Of a DNA stretch of 64,000 nucleotides, positions 39,362 to 48,050 are shown piece after piece. Origin of the DNA: Lysobacteraceae bacterium PS02340 (lineage in GTDB: Bacteria > Pseudomonadota > Gammaproteobacteria > Xanthomonadales > Xanthomonadaceae); contig JASCOC010000013.1 in the NCBI GenBank assembly GCA_029959605.1, forward strand, positions 1 through 64,000, given 5' to 3'. The notes under the pieces were generated by a model. It was not told where the DNA came from, searched no databases, and saw nothing but the letters and a program-made list of their open reading frames with translations. Positions within the stretch are counted from its first letter, which is position 1, and every line of letters starts with the position of its first letter. A program made the translations under genes and the position numbers.

Positions 39362-40222
39362 CTAGTCCTGGGCGGAATTGGGTTGCTGTTGCTGCTGGCG
39401 CAGACGTGCGCGCCGTTCTTCGATCCGGCGACGGATCGCTTCGACCTGGGCTTCGGACGGGCCGGCGGCCGGCGCGGCTTCCGGCGTCACACCGCCACTC
39501 GCATCGGTCGGCGTCGTCTGCGGCGCAGCGGCGCCGCGTGGCTGCGCATTGCCGCCAGGCTCCGAGGCGCGTGCGGTTGCGGTGGCACGCCCGCTCGTGG
39601 CGCCCTGACTGCCGGTCGCCGGAGGCGGCGTCGGCGTCGCCGGCGGGCGCGACGCCGCCTGCGCTGGCGATTGACCATCCGGTGGCGGTGTCGGCGTCAT
39701 CGGTGTCGGTGGCTGTCCGCCAGTGCCGTCGAACACGCGCAGTTCCAGCGTGCGGGGGCCTTCGGGCGTGGTGAACACCACGCTGCGTGCATCCACCGAA
39801 TCGAGCAGCCAGTTCGAGGCCTCCGGCGGACCTTCGCCGACCTTGAGCCGGATCGATTCGCCGCCGCCATTGGGCTGCAGGATCGCCATCGCGAAGTCGG
39901 GCGTGCGCAGCACACTGGTCAACACGTAGTCGAAGCCCGTGCCGGCGCCCTCGCCTTCGTCCTGCGGATCGATGAAGAAGGGATGCGGACGGCGGTCGCC
40001 GGAGAACAGCGGACGCGCGGCGACTTCGTCGAAGCTCGACAGCGGCGGCGCGGGCGCGACGTTGCCGGGCGTGGGGCCGACCGGCGCAGCGACCACGCCG
40101 TCGTCCTCCAGCGTGCCGATGCGACTGCCGAGTCCGGCCAGCGACAGCAGCGCGAACAGCAACGCCCAAGCGCCGACCGCGGCGACCAGCCAGGTGCGCG
40201 CGTTGGTGGCATCAATCCGCAT
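39362..40222 (-). CDS. XpsN-type T2SS inner-membrane protein (GspC role)
   Basis: A 286-residue bitopic protein at the place of xpsN in Xanthomonas (between gspM and gspD). It has a short cytosolic part, one membrane segment at about 9-30 (WLVAAVGAWALLFALLSLAG), a periplasmic homology-like domain (about 60-160; ARPLFSGDRRPHP) and then a long Pro/Thr/Ala-rich tail ending in a Glu/Arg/Gln helix with five consecutive Gln. It probably links the secretin to the inner-membrane platform, as GspC does. No PDZ domain is visible. The start MRIDATNART overlaps gspM by 11 nt. Confidence 0.78.
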   Translation of the reverse strand: MRIDATNARTWLVAAVGAWALLFALLSLAGLGSRIGTLEDDGVVAAPVGPTPGNVAPAPPLSSFDEVAARPLFSGDRRPHPFFIDPQDEGEGAGTGFDYVLTSVLRTPDFAMAILQPNGGGESIRLKVGEGPPEASNWLLDSVDARSVVFTTPEGPRTLELRVFDGTGGQPPTPMTPTPPPDGQSPAQAASRPPATPTPPPATGSQGATSGRATATARASEPGGNAQPRGAAAPQTTPTDASGGVTPEAAPAAGPSEAQVEAIRRRIEERRARLRQQQQQPNSAQD

Positions 40223-40883
40223 CGGCGCCTCCGTTGGCCGCAGCCGGGCGTGCACGCGCGGCGGCATTGGCCGCCGGCGCCGCGCCGGGGGCCGGCAGCA
40301 CGTAACCGGACAGATCGAAACTCACATCGACACCGCCACTGGTCGCACCGGCCGCGAGCGTGTGCCGCTGGCTGAGGATGTTGAGGTTGTCGATGAACAG
40401 CCGCGGCGTGCCGGTCTCCAGCGAGTGCAGCACCGCCGCCAGCTCGGCATTGCCGCAGCGCAGGCGCACCTGCACGGTCGCGCGCGGGTACTTGTCGCTG
40501 CGCTGGCCGGCGATCGGCGAGCGGTTGCTGATCGCGCAGCTGCGATTGCCGGGGCTCGCCTCGAGCACGGCGCTCTCCAGCCGCTGCACCAGCGCCGCGG
40601 TCGCGAGTTCCACGCCGGCCTGCGGCATGAAGCCGGGGGTGTCGTCCATCGCCGCGCGCGCGCGCTCGAGTTCGGCGCGCACCTGCGGCGCCTGCTCGAG
40701 TTCGCGGCGGATGCGCAGCTCGCGCTCCTGCAGCGTGTCGATGCGCGTGCCGAGTTCACGCATCGGCTGCGTCCACCACGGATGGATCAGCAGCAGGTAC
40801 CCCAGCAGCAGCACGCCCAGCAGCAGCGCGAGCGCCAGCCAGCGGTCGCGGGCCGACACGGGCCTATCGGGCGTCGTCCGCAC
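40212..40883 (-). CDS. gspM: GspM, T2SS inner-membrane platform protein (GTG start)
   Basis: 223-residue bitopic protein of the T2SS platform. One membrane segment at about 15-33 (ALALLLGVLLLGYLLLIHPWW) follows a short cytosolic start; a coiled coil (about 40-75) and a ferredoxin-like periplasmic domain come next (VQVRLRCGNAELAAVLHSLETG; LFIDNLNILSQR). The GTG start is preceded by CAGGAG with a 7-nt spacer and lies 20 nt inside gspL. A Pro/Ala-rich tail closes the protein. Confidence 0.88.
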   Translation of the reverse strand: MRTTPDRPVSARDRWLALALLLGVLLLGYLLLIHPWWTQPMRELGTRIDTLQERELRIRRELEQAPQVRAELERARAAMDDTPGFMPQAGVELATAALVQRLESAVLEASPGNRSCAISNRSPIAGQRSDKYPRATVQVRLRCGNAELAAVLHSLETGTPRLFIDNLNILSQRHTLAAGATSGGVDVSFDLSGYVLPAPGAAPAANAAARARPAAANGGADAD

Positions 40884-42054
40884 GCACGGGCTCCTGTGGT
40901 GGGGTGGATGCAGACGCGGGCGCAGCCGCGGGCGGTACGAGTTCGGCGGTCAGGGTGAAGCGGTCGGACCGCGTGCGCGGATCGTTCTGCAATGCGCCGG
41001 CGAGCGCGGGCGCGCGCCACAGCGTGGAGCCCGAGAGTTGACCGACCAGCGCCGATGCCTCGGTGCTCAGGCCGATCAGCAGCACACGGTCACCTTCGAT
41101 CGCGGCTTTCTCCAGCGACGTGGAATCCGGCAGTCGGCGCGCGAGTTCGTCGAGCACCGCGACCGTCAGCGGCCGGGCGGCGCGCTGCGCCTGCAGAAAG
41201 GCCATGCCTTCGCGCAGGTCGGTGAGTTGCTGGCGTTGCGCCGAGGCTGCGCGCGCGCGGGTGGCTTCAGCGGCGACGCGTGCTTCGAGTGCATCGGCCG
41301 CGGCGCTGCGGTTCTCGCGCATCTGCCACAGGCCGAACGCGGTCAGCAGCACCGCGATACCGAGGATCAGAAGCTGCACGCGCCGCTGTGGATCTTCGCG
41401 GCGACGACGACGCGCATCGTCGATCAGGTTGACGCCCAGCGGGCCGGTGTCACCGGCGAGATCGATGCCGGCCAGCATCGGCGCCAGCGGGCCGAGCGCG
41501 GCGAGTTGCGCGTCGATCGCGGCGCGCGGCACGACCACCAGTTCCACGTCGATCTGGCCATCGCCGCGGCGCCCGAGCACGCGATGGTCGTAGCGCACAT
41601 CGGCAGCGGCGAACGGGGTCTGCCGGTCGATTTCGAACCCCAGCACATCGTGCAGGCGATCGCCGGCGGCTTCGGGCAGGGTCAGGCGCCGACGCAGACC
41701 CGTGCGCGCGGGCAGCAGCAGCCAGCGCGGCAGATCGATCGTGCGTGGCGCGAGCAGCGCGGCCAGCGGATCGCCGGCAGATTCGTCGAACGAGGCGCGC
41801 GGCACGCTTGCGAGATCGCGCACGCCGTCGGCGTCCTGCAACCGCAATGCGATGTCGCCGCCGTTGCCGACCAGCAACAGGCGACGGCTTGCGAGGCCGA
41901 ACAGTTCGCGCACGCGCGCCGGCAGCCACGCCGACAGCGCCGCGCCCCACCACGACAGGAACGTCCTGGCGCGTGCCGACGTGCGGCCGTCCAGACGCCA
42001 GGCGCGGCGGCCGGGCACGGTCTCGCCCGGAGTTGCGGGTGTCGCGGACATCAT
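40864..42054 (-). CDS. gspL: GspL, T2SS platform protein
   Basis: About 396-residue inner-membrane protein that couples the GspE ATPase to the platform. The N-terminal cytosolic part (to about 235) is ASKHA/actin-like and includes a PilN-type region; a membrane helix at about 240-258 (VQLLILGIAVLLTAFGLW) follows, then a periplasmic coiled coil and a ferredoxin-like domain (LTVAVLDELARRLPDSTSLEKAAIEG). The two adjacent ATGs overlap the gspK stop as ATGATGA-like sequence; either may be used. GGAAGGAG lies upstream. Confidence 0.86.
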   Translation of the reverse strand: MMSATPATPGETVPGRRAWRLDGRTSARARTFLSWWGAALSAWLPARVRELFGLASRRLLLVGNGGDIALRLQDADGVRDLASVPRASFDESAGDPLAALLAPRTIDLPRWLLLPARTGLRRRLTLPEAAGDRLHDVLGFEIDRQTPFAAADVRYDHRVLGRRGDGQIDVELVVVPRAAIDAQLAALGPLAPMLAGIDLAGDTGPLGVNLIDDARRRRREDPQRRVQLLILGIAVLLTAFGLWQMRENRSAAADALEARVAAEATRARAASAQRQQLTDLREGMAFLQAQRAARPLTVAVLDELARRLPDSTSLEKAAIEGDRVLLIGLSTEASALVGQLSGSTLWRAPALAGALQNDPRTRSDRFTLTAELVPPAAAPASASTPPQEPVRADDAR

Positions 42055-42908
42055 CGTGGTGACGCTCCTTCCTCCCAACGCAGCACGGTGTAGGCCGTGC
42101 CCGGTACGGCGCCAGCGCCGGTTCTGACGACTGCCCGCAGCCTCGCGGTCCGTCCCTCCGGAAGCCGCGCCTGGCTCTCGATACTATACGTGCCGCTGCC
42201 GCTGCCCAGCAGTGCACCGGCGAGCTGCGCGACGGTCGCATCGCGGGCCGCGAGGATCGGATCGGCGTCGACCCCCATCGCCTGCAGCACCGGCGCGGCG
42301 GCGAACTGCGGATCGGGCGACGGCAGGCGGCTGTAGATCGTCAGATACGGCGCGATCGCCTCGTACAACTCGGGCGTCATGCCGAGCACCTGCTCGATCT
42401 CGGCGACGCTTTCGAACGGCGCATTCTTGGCGCCGTAAGGCCGCCCCGCGCTGGCGTAATCCGCGGCCTCCGCGCCGCCGGTGACCTGCACGAAATCATC
42501 GCCATCGCGCCAGTCGACGATCGCGCCGGCGACCTGCACCGCGACGCTCTGCTCGGCGCCGGTGGTCTGCAGCAGCGCGGCGAGCAGCAGGCCGTCGGCG
42601 GCATTGAGATCGACCTTGCCGGTTTCGTCGACGATCTCGAGTGCCACGTCGATGTCGTGGAACCGCCAGGCGTAGGGACGTCCGTCCGGCTGCCACTGCA
42701 GCGCGGGGTCCTCCATCGCCAGCCGGGTCAATGCGTATTCCAGGCCCGCGCGCGCGGCCTGGTCGCCGGCGACGCCGCGACTGAGCACGCGACCCTGCTG
42801 CTGTTCGATGCGCGCGGTCAGCGCGAAGGCACCGACCAGCGCCGCCAGCAGCGTGATCAGCCACAGCACCAGCAGCAGCGCGGCCCCGCGATGTGCGCGC
42901 GCGTTCAT
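42051..42908 (-). CDS. gspK: GspK, T2SS minor pseudopilin
   Basis: Largest minor pseudopilin that caps the pseudopilus tip. The 285-residue protein has a class III signal with GAALLLVLWLITLLAALVGAF, where the residue at +5 is not Glu, typical of GspK. The alpha-domain insertion follows (VDLNAADGLLLAALLQ; AIVDWRDGD). It overlaps gspJ by 4 nt and gspL by 4 nt. Confidence 0.9.
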   Translation of the reverse strand: MNARAHRGAALLLVLWLITLLAALVGAFALTARIEQQQGRVLSRGVAGDQAARAGLEYALTRLAMEDPALQWQPDGRPYAWRFHDIDVALEIVDETGKVDLNAADGLLLAALLQTTGAEQSVAVQVAGAIVDWRDGDDFVQVTGGAEAADYASAGRPYGAKNAPFESVAEIEQVLGMTPELYEAIAPYLTIYSRLPSPDPQFAAAPVLQAMGVDADPILAARDATVAQLAGALLGSGSGTYSIESQARLPEGRTARLRAVVRTGAGAVPGTAYTVLRWEEGASPR

Positions 42909-43540
42909 GGCATCGCCACCGGCGCGGCCTGTCCGGTGCCCTGCGGCAGCGTGACCACGAGTGTCGGCCAGGCGCCGTCACGCTCGGTCTCGATCCGCAC
43001 CTCGACCTGCAACGGCAGCGCGGCCGGGCCCCAGCGCTCCTGCCACTCGCCGAGTGCGCCGGCGTCGTCGAAGCCGCGATAACGCATGCGCAGCTCGACC
43101 AGATCGTCGACCAGCGGCTCGGGCGGGCGCGGACTCGGCGGTTCGATCGTGCGGCCGGTCATCACCATGCCGAAGGCGACCGTCAGACGTTGGGCACCGC
43201 GCACCTCGTCGACCGCGATGTCGTGCAGATGCGGCCCGCCCTGCCCGAGATAATTCGGCAGATCGGCGACGAAGCGCAGGCGCTGCGGTTCGCCGATGAA
43301 CTGCGAGATCTCGCCGGTGTTCTCGTCGGTCTGGAACGCGATCTGCTGCGCGGACGCGATGCGCCGACGCAAGAAGCCCTCGACCGCGCGAATGCGCTCG
43401 GTGCGCTGCGACAGCGCCTCGCCGCGATCGACGGTCGCGGTCGCGGCGCGCAATGTGGTCAGCGCCAGGGCCAGTCCGGCTGCGAGCAGCACCGTCGCCA
43501 GCAGCACTTCGATCAACGTGAATCCGCGCGCATGCCTCAT
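42905..43540 (-). CDS. gspJ: GspJ, T2SS minor pseudopilin
   Basis: Minor pseudopilin of the tip complex. The prepilin signal is MRHARG-FTLIEVLLATVLLAAG, with peptidase cleavage between Gly and Phe and the conserved Glu at +5. The 211 residues include a beta-rich C-terminal domain (RFVADLPNYLGQGGPHLH). It overlaps gspI and gspK by 4 nt each. Confidence 0.9.
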   Translation of the reverse strand: MRHARGFTLIEVLLATVLLAAGLALALTTLRAATATVDRGEALSQRTERIRAVEGFLRRRIASAQQIAFQTDENTGEISQFIGEPQRLRFVADLPNYLGQGGPHLHDIAVDEVRGAQRLTVAFGMVMTGRTIEPPSPRPPEPLVDDLVELRMRYRGFDDAGALGEWQERWGPAALPLQVEVRIETERDGAWPTLVVTLPQGTGQAAPVAMP

Positions 43541-43962
43541 GGCATCGGCGCTCCGAGTACATCCGGTTCGCGCAGCCGCAGCGTGTGGACCTGCAGACGC
43601 TCGCGCGGACCGCGTTCGCCCCAGTCGACGGCGAGCGCGATCTCGAACAGCTGCTGGCCGCTCGGATCGAGCAACGCGGGTGGCATCGCCGGATCGACGT
43701 AGGGCGCGATCTCCAGCGTCCAGCGATAGCGTCCGTTCTCGAATTCGCCGGTGGTGCTGCCCGGCAGCACCGGGACATCGATGCCGAGGCCATCGAGCAG
43801 CGACTGCGCATGCAGCGCCGCGCGTCCCGAATCCGCCGCCCAGCGCACCTGGCGGGTGCCGTTCGACAAGGTGCCCAGCAGCAGCATCAGCGCGATGCCC
43901 AGCACCGCGAATGCCACGATGACTTCGATCAGGGTGTAACCGCGCTGGCCGCGATGACTCAT
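43537..43962 (-). CDS. gspI: GspI, T2SS minor pseudopilin
   Basis: 141-residue minor pseudopilin. Signal MSHRGQRG-YTLIEVIVAFAVLGIALML fits prepilin peptidase processing (GspO) with Glu at +5; the globular part has RYRWTLEIAPY and QLFEIALAVDWGERG, typical of GspI. Starts and ends with 4-nt overlaps (gspH and gspJ). A longer in-frame reading upstream lies inside gspH and is rejected. Confidence 0.9.
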   Translation of the reverse strand: MSHRGQRGYTLIEVIVAFAVLGIALMLLLGTLSNGTRQVRWAADSGRAALHAQSLLDGLGIDVPVLPGSTTGEFENGRYRWTLEIAPYVDPAMPPALLDPSGQQLFEIALAVDWGERGPRERLQVHTLRLREPDVLGAPMP

Positions 43963-44423
43963 TCGGTCGCGTTCGCGCGGGACAGACGCACTTCGCCGGT
44001 CAGCCAGGCCACGTCGACCTGCCACGCGGCATCGCGCAGCAACACGCGTACCCGGCCCCCCGTGGCCGCGCCATCGGCGAAGAACAGGATCGCGCCTTCG
44101 CTGTCGCTCGATTGCAGCTCGCGCGCGCCAGTGAACTCGACCGCGAGCGGTTCTGGAATCGTGCCGTGACGACCGTTCGGCGCCTGCCACGTGCGCGCCT
44201 GCGGATCGATCACGAAGCGCTGCGGCGCACCGGTCGAAATCGCCTGTGCCCGCGTGTAGCGCAACTGCGCCGCGATGGTCTTGCTCGTCGACTGCAGCGC
44301 GATGCGATCGAAGCCGCCACTCATGGCCGCCACCGCCAGCACGCCGGTCACGGCGATCAGACCGACGACCAGCAGGACTTCGAGCAGCGAGAAACCGCGG
44401 ACCCTGGCGATGCGATGCGACAT
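43959..44423 (-). CDS. gspH: GspH, T2SS minor pseudopilin
   Basis: 154-residue pseudopilin with signal MSHRIARVRG-FSLLEVLLVVGLIAVTG and a GspH-type C-terminal domain (RYTRAQAISTGAPQRFVID; GAILFFADGAATGG, the FFPDGSSTGG-like motif of GspH). It begins 80 nt after gspG, the widest gap within the operon. Confidence 0.9.
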   Translation of the reverse strand: MSHRIARVRGFSLLEVLLVVGLIAVTGVLAVAAMSGGFDRIALQSTSKTIAAQLRYTRAQAISTGAPQRFVIDPQARTWQAPNGRHGTIPEPLAVEFTGARELQSSDSEGAILFFADGAATGGRVRVLLRDAAWQVDVAWLTGEVRLSRANATE

Positions 44424-44503
44424 CTGGCGCGGCGACGTTCCGGAGCGGGAGCAGCCCCGGAATCTAGCATCATCGGCGCCGCTTTCCACGGCGCGCGAAG
44501 TGC

Positions 44504-44941
44504 TTATTCGTAGCGGATATCGGCGTTCACACTGTCGCCGCCCGGCTTGCGATCGGCGCCGTAGCTGATGATGTCGAATGGCTGGCTGTTGCCTGGCGCC
44601 GCGAACTCGTAGGGCGTGTTCCAGGGATCGCGCAGTTCGGCGTCCTTGGCGTACGGACCGAGCCAGCCGCTGGCGCCGCCGGGCTGTGTGACGAGATCGC
44701 CGAGTGAATTGGGCAGCGTGCCGGTGTCCATCTCGTACTGGTGCACCTTCTCGGCCAGCGTCTGCACCTGCGCCTTGGCGAGATTCACGCGCGCGCGGTC
44801 GCCGCCGCCGAGGATGCGAGTCGCGGCAAACGCCACGATGCCGCCGATCAGGACGACGACGAGGATGATCTCGATCAGGCTGAAGCCGCCCTGCGCGCTG
44901 CGCGGGCTGCCGAGGGGACGCGATCTGCGGATGTGCTGCAT
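44504..44941 (-). CDS. gspG: GspG, T2SS major pseudopilin
   Basis: Main subunit of the pseudopilus. The 145-residue protein has a signal with QGG-FSLIEIILVVVLIGGIVAFAAT, then the GspG C-terminal signature: QYEMDTGTLPNSLGDLVTQ, GWLGPYAKDAELRDPWNTPY and ISYGADRKPGGDSVNADI, with the calcium-site aspartates. Start MQHIRRSRP is chosen; an ATG 11 codons upstream is also in frame. It begins 56 nt after gspF. Confidence 0.93.
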   Translation of the reverse strand: MQHIRRSRPLGSPRSAQGGFSLIEIILVVVLIGGIVAFAATRILGGGDRARVNLAKAQVQTLAEKVHQYEMDTGTLPNSLGDLVTQPGGASGWLGPYAKDAELRDPWNTPYEFAAPGNSQPFDIISYGADRKPGGDSVNADIRYE

Positions 44942-44997
44942 CGACACTGCCTCGTTCAAGAATCTGGATCGCATTGTATGACGCTGCGCAGCTGAAC

Positions 44998-46215
44998 CTA
45001 GCCGATGACGCTGGTCAGGTCGTAGATCGGCACCAGCACCGCGAGGATCACCACCATCACAACGAGCGCGAGCAGCATCGTGATCGCCGGCACCAGGGCG
45101 GCGAGCATGCGGTCGAGCGACGTGCCGGTCTGCTGATCGAAGGTGTCCGCGGTCTTGAGCAGCATCGTGTCGAGCGCGCCGGATTCCTCGCCGACCTGGA
45201 TCATCTGGATCGCGAGCCGGGGAAACCGCTTGGTGCGCCCCAGCGCCGTCGACAGGCCGACGCCGTTCTTGACCTCGGATTCGGCCGCTTCCACGTCCGC
45301 CGACAATGCGAGATTGCCCAGCACCTTGCGGCCGATCCCGAGCGCGGCGATCAGCGGCACCCCGTTGCGCAGCAGCGTGCCGAGCGTGCGGGCAATGCGC
45401 GCGGTCTCGATGCGCGCGACCAGTGGCCCGAAGATCCGCCGCTGCAGCAGCCAGCTGTCGAAGCGCAACCGGAAGCGCGCATCGCGCAGCTTCAGCACGA
45501 AGGCGTAGATCCCGATCACCGGCACCGCCAGCATCAGGAGCCACCAGTCGCGCACGAACTCGCCCAGACCGAGCACGATCTTCGTGAACACGGGCAGCTC
45601 GGCATCGAGGCTGTCGTACATCGCCGCGAACTGCGGCACCACGTAGCCGAGCAGGAACATCAACGACGCGCCGACCATGACGATCAGGATCGCCGGGTAG
45701 ATCAACGCGTTGACCACGCGACCGCGCAACAGGCGCGCGCTCTCGAGGTAATCGGCGAGGCGCTGCAGCGTGTCTTCGAGACTGCCGCCGGCTTCACCGG
45801 CGCGCACCATGTTCACGTACAGCCGCGAGAACGTGCCGTGCTGGCGTTCGAGCGCCGTCGACAGCGACACACCGCCACGCACCGCATCGCGCAACTCGGT
45901 GATCGTGCGCTTGGCTTCGGGTTCTTCGGGCAGATCGAGCAGGATGGTCAGCGCACGGTCCAGCGGCTGCCCCGCATTGAGCAGCGTCGCGAGCTGCTGG
46001 GTGAACTGCACCAGCCGCTGGCCCGAGAACGGCTTGGGCTTGAACAGGGCCTTCCAGTCCTCGACCGCCCGCGCCTCGCTCGCCGGCCGCGCCTCGATCG
46101 GCAGATGCCCCTGCTCCTGCAGACGCAACGCGACCTCGGCTTCGCTGCCGGCATCCATCGTGCCGTCGAGCGTTTCACCGCGGGTGTTGAGGGCTTTGTA
46201 GCGGTAGAGGGTCAT
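44998..46215 (-). CDS. gspF: GspF, T2SS polytopic platform protein
   Basis: Central polytopic inner-membrane protein of the platform. The 405 residues start MTLYRYKALNTRGE, have two homologous cytosolic four-helix domains (about 70-170 and 270-370, with AGEAGGSLEDTLQRLADYLE and VGEESGALDTMLLKTADTFD) and three membrane segments near 172-195, 220-240 and 375-400. The length is typical. It lies 31 nt after gspE. Confidence 0.95.
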   Translation of the reverse strand: MTLYRYKALNTRGETLDGTMDAGSEAEVALRLQEQGHLPIEARPASEARAVEDWKALFKPKPFSGQRLVQFTQQLATLLNAGQPLDRALTILLDLPEEPEAKRTITELRDAVRGGVSLSTALERQHGTFSRLYVNMVRAGEAGGSLEDTLQRLADYLESARLLRGRVVNALIYPAILIVMVGASLMFLLGYVVPQFAAMYDSLDAELPVFTKIVLGLGEFVRDWWLLMLAVPVIGIYAFVLKLRDARFRLRFDSWLLQRRIFGPLVARIETARIARTLGTLLRNGVPLIAALGIGRKVLGNLALSADVEAAESEVKNGVGLSTALGRTKRFPRLAIQMIQVGEESGALDTMLLKTADTFDQQTGTSLDRMLAALVPAITMLLALVVMVVILAVLVPIYDLTSVIG

Positions 46216-46246
46216 GGGACGCGTGCGGTCCGAAACGAATTCGCCA

Positions 46247-47980
46247 TCACGCGTCCTCCGTCACCCGCAGCACTTCCTCGATCGTCGTCTCGCCGGCCAG
46301 CGCCTTGAGGATGCCGTCCTCGTACATCGTGCGCATGCCCGATTCGCGGGCGAGCTGTTCGAGTTCGCCCATGCCCGCGTGACGCATCACGGCGCGGCGC
46401 AGGGTGTCGTTCATGACCAGGAATTCGACGATCGTGGTGCGGCCCAGATACCCGGTCGGCGCGGCGCCCGACGGACCGGGGCGATATAGCACGATCTCGC
46501 CCTGGGGCTGGAAGCGGCGCAGTTCGAAGCGTTCGATCTCCTCGGGCGATGCGGCGTAGCGCACGCGATGCACCGGCTCGAGCTTGCGCACCAGGCGCTG
46601 GGCGAGGATGCCATTGACGGTCGAGGTCAGCAGGTAATCCTCGACGCCCATGTCGAGCATACGGGTGATGCCACCTGCGGCGTTGTTGGTGTGCAGCGTG
46701 CTGAGCACCAGATGGCCGGTCAATGCGGACTGGATCGCGATGCGTGCGGTTTCCAGATCGCGCATTTCGCCGATCATGATGATGTCCGGATCCTGGCGGA
46801 CGATCGAGCGCAGCGCATGCGCGAAATCCAGACCGATCTGCGGCTTGGCCTGAATCTGGTTGATGCCTTCGATCTGGTATTCGACCGGATCCTCGACAGT
46901 GATGATCTTGACGTCCGGCGTGTTGAGCTGCGACAGCGCGGTGTAGAGCGTCGTCGTCTTGCCCGAACCGGTCGGGCCGGTGACCAGCAGGATGCCGTGC
47001 GGCTGGTCGAGCACCTTGTTGAACTGCGGCAGGAACTCGTCGGTGAAACCGAGCCGGTAGAAATCGAAGACCACGGTCTCGCGATCGAGCAGACGCATCA
47101 CCACGCTCTCGCCGTGCGCGGTCGGCATCGTCGACACGCGCAGGTCGAGCTCCTTGCCTTGCACGCGCAGCATGATGCGACCGTCCTGCGGCAGGCGGCG
47201 TTCCGCGATGTTGAGCCGCGCCATGATCTTGATGCGGCTGATCACCGCCGCGGTCAGGTTCACCGGCGGACTTTCGCCGTCGATCAGCACGCCGTCGACG
47301 CGATAGCGCACTTTCAGCCGGCTTTCAAACGGTTCGATGTGGATGTCGGACGCGCGCAGTTCGACCGCACGCTGGATCACGAGATTCACCAGCCGGATCA
47401 CCGGCGCTTCGGACGCGAGGTCGCGCAGGTGTTCGACATCGTCGACATCGCCGCCGCCTTCGCCGTCGGCCGATTCGATGATCGTGCCCATCGCGCTGCG
47501 GCCCTGGCCGTACCAGCGCTCGATCAGATCGTCGATCTCCGAGCGCAGGCCGACCGCGGGCGCGATGTCGCAACCGGTCGCCAGCCGCACAGCGTCAAGC
47601 GCGTAGTCGTCCTGCGGATCGGACATCCACACGTGCAGACGGCCGCGGCTTTCGCCGATCGGCAGCACGTGGAACTGGCGCAGGAACCGCACCGACAACG
47701 GCTGCGCGCCGTCGACGAGTTCCGGCGGCTCCTCGGGAACGGATTTGGCCCCGAGCAGTTGCAGGCCGAGTTCAGCGGCGCAGGCTTCGGCATGGTCGCG
47801 TTCCGACACCAGCCCCAGCCGTCCGAGCAGGGTCAGCAGGCTGCCGCCGGCTTCGGCGTGCAGGCGCTGGGCGCGCGCCAAATCGACGTCCTTGAGCCGG
47901 CCGCTGGCGCGCAGGCGCGCGACGATGCGCGCCTCGGGCGTGTCGGGCGTCGCTGTGGAATCCTCGAGCACCGCATTCAC
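46247..47980 (-). CDS. gspE: GspE, T2SS assembly ATPase lacking the zinc tetracysteine motif (GTG start)
   Basis: Hexameric cytosolic ATPase that drives pseudopilus assembly. The 577 residues contain an N1 domain that binds GspL (about 15-150), then the RecA-like domain: Walker A GPTGSGKT (335-342), Asp box ITVEDPVEY, Walker B IIMIGEMRD and His box LSTLHTNNAAGG. The C-terminal zinc module normally has C-x-x-C...C-x-x-C between QRLVRxL and GYxGRT; here this part reads LEPVHRVRYAAS...PSGAAPTGYLGRTT with none of the four cysteines. The GTG start is the only plausible one. First gene of the E-to-D operon. Confidence 0.94.
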   Translation of the reverse strand: MNAVLEDSTATPDTPEARIVARLRASGRLKDVDLARAQRLHAEAGGSLLTLLGRLGLVSERDHAEACAAELGLQLLGAKSVPEEPPELVDGAQPLSVRFLRQFHVLPIGESRGRLHVWMSDPQDDYALDAVRLATGCDIAPAVGLRSEIDDLIERWYGQGRSAMGTIIESADGEGGGDVDDVEHLRDLASEAPVIRLVNLVIQRAVELRASDIHIEPFESRLKVRYRVDGVLIDGESPPVNLTAAVISRIKIMARLNIAERRLPQDGRIMLRVQGKELDLRVSTMPTAHGESVVMRLLDRETVVFDFYRLGFTDEFLPQFNKVLDQPHGILLVTGPTGSGKTTTLYTALSQLNTPDVKIITVEDPVEYQIEGINQIQAKPQIGLDFAHALRSIVRQDPDIIMIGEMRDLETARIAIQSALTGHLVLSTLHTNNAAGGITRMLDMGVEDYLLTSTVNGILAQRLVRKLEPVHRVRYAASPEEIERFELRRFQPQGEIVLYRPGPSGAAPTGYLGRTTIVEFLVMNDTLRRAVMRHAGMGELEQLARESGMRTMYEDGILKALAGETTIEEVLRVTEDA

Positions 47981-48050
47981 TGCACGGCCATCCCATCGAT
48001 TACGGATCGGCCGACTTTAGCAGTTCGACGGCGCCCGGCGCCGGCGCGGG

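Noticed and set aside
36139-39774. Very long plus-strand open frame (over 1200 codons) opposite the glycosyltransferase, gspD and gspN genes
   Set aside because: It is rich in Arg, His, Gln and Asp, has no recognisable domain, and runs antisense to well-identified genes. Such frames are common in DNA of about 70 % G/C.
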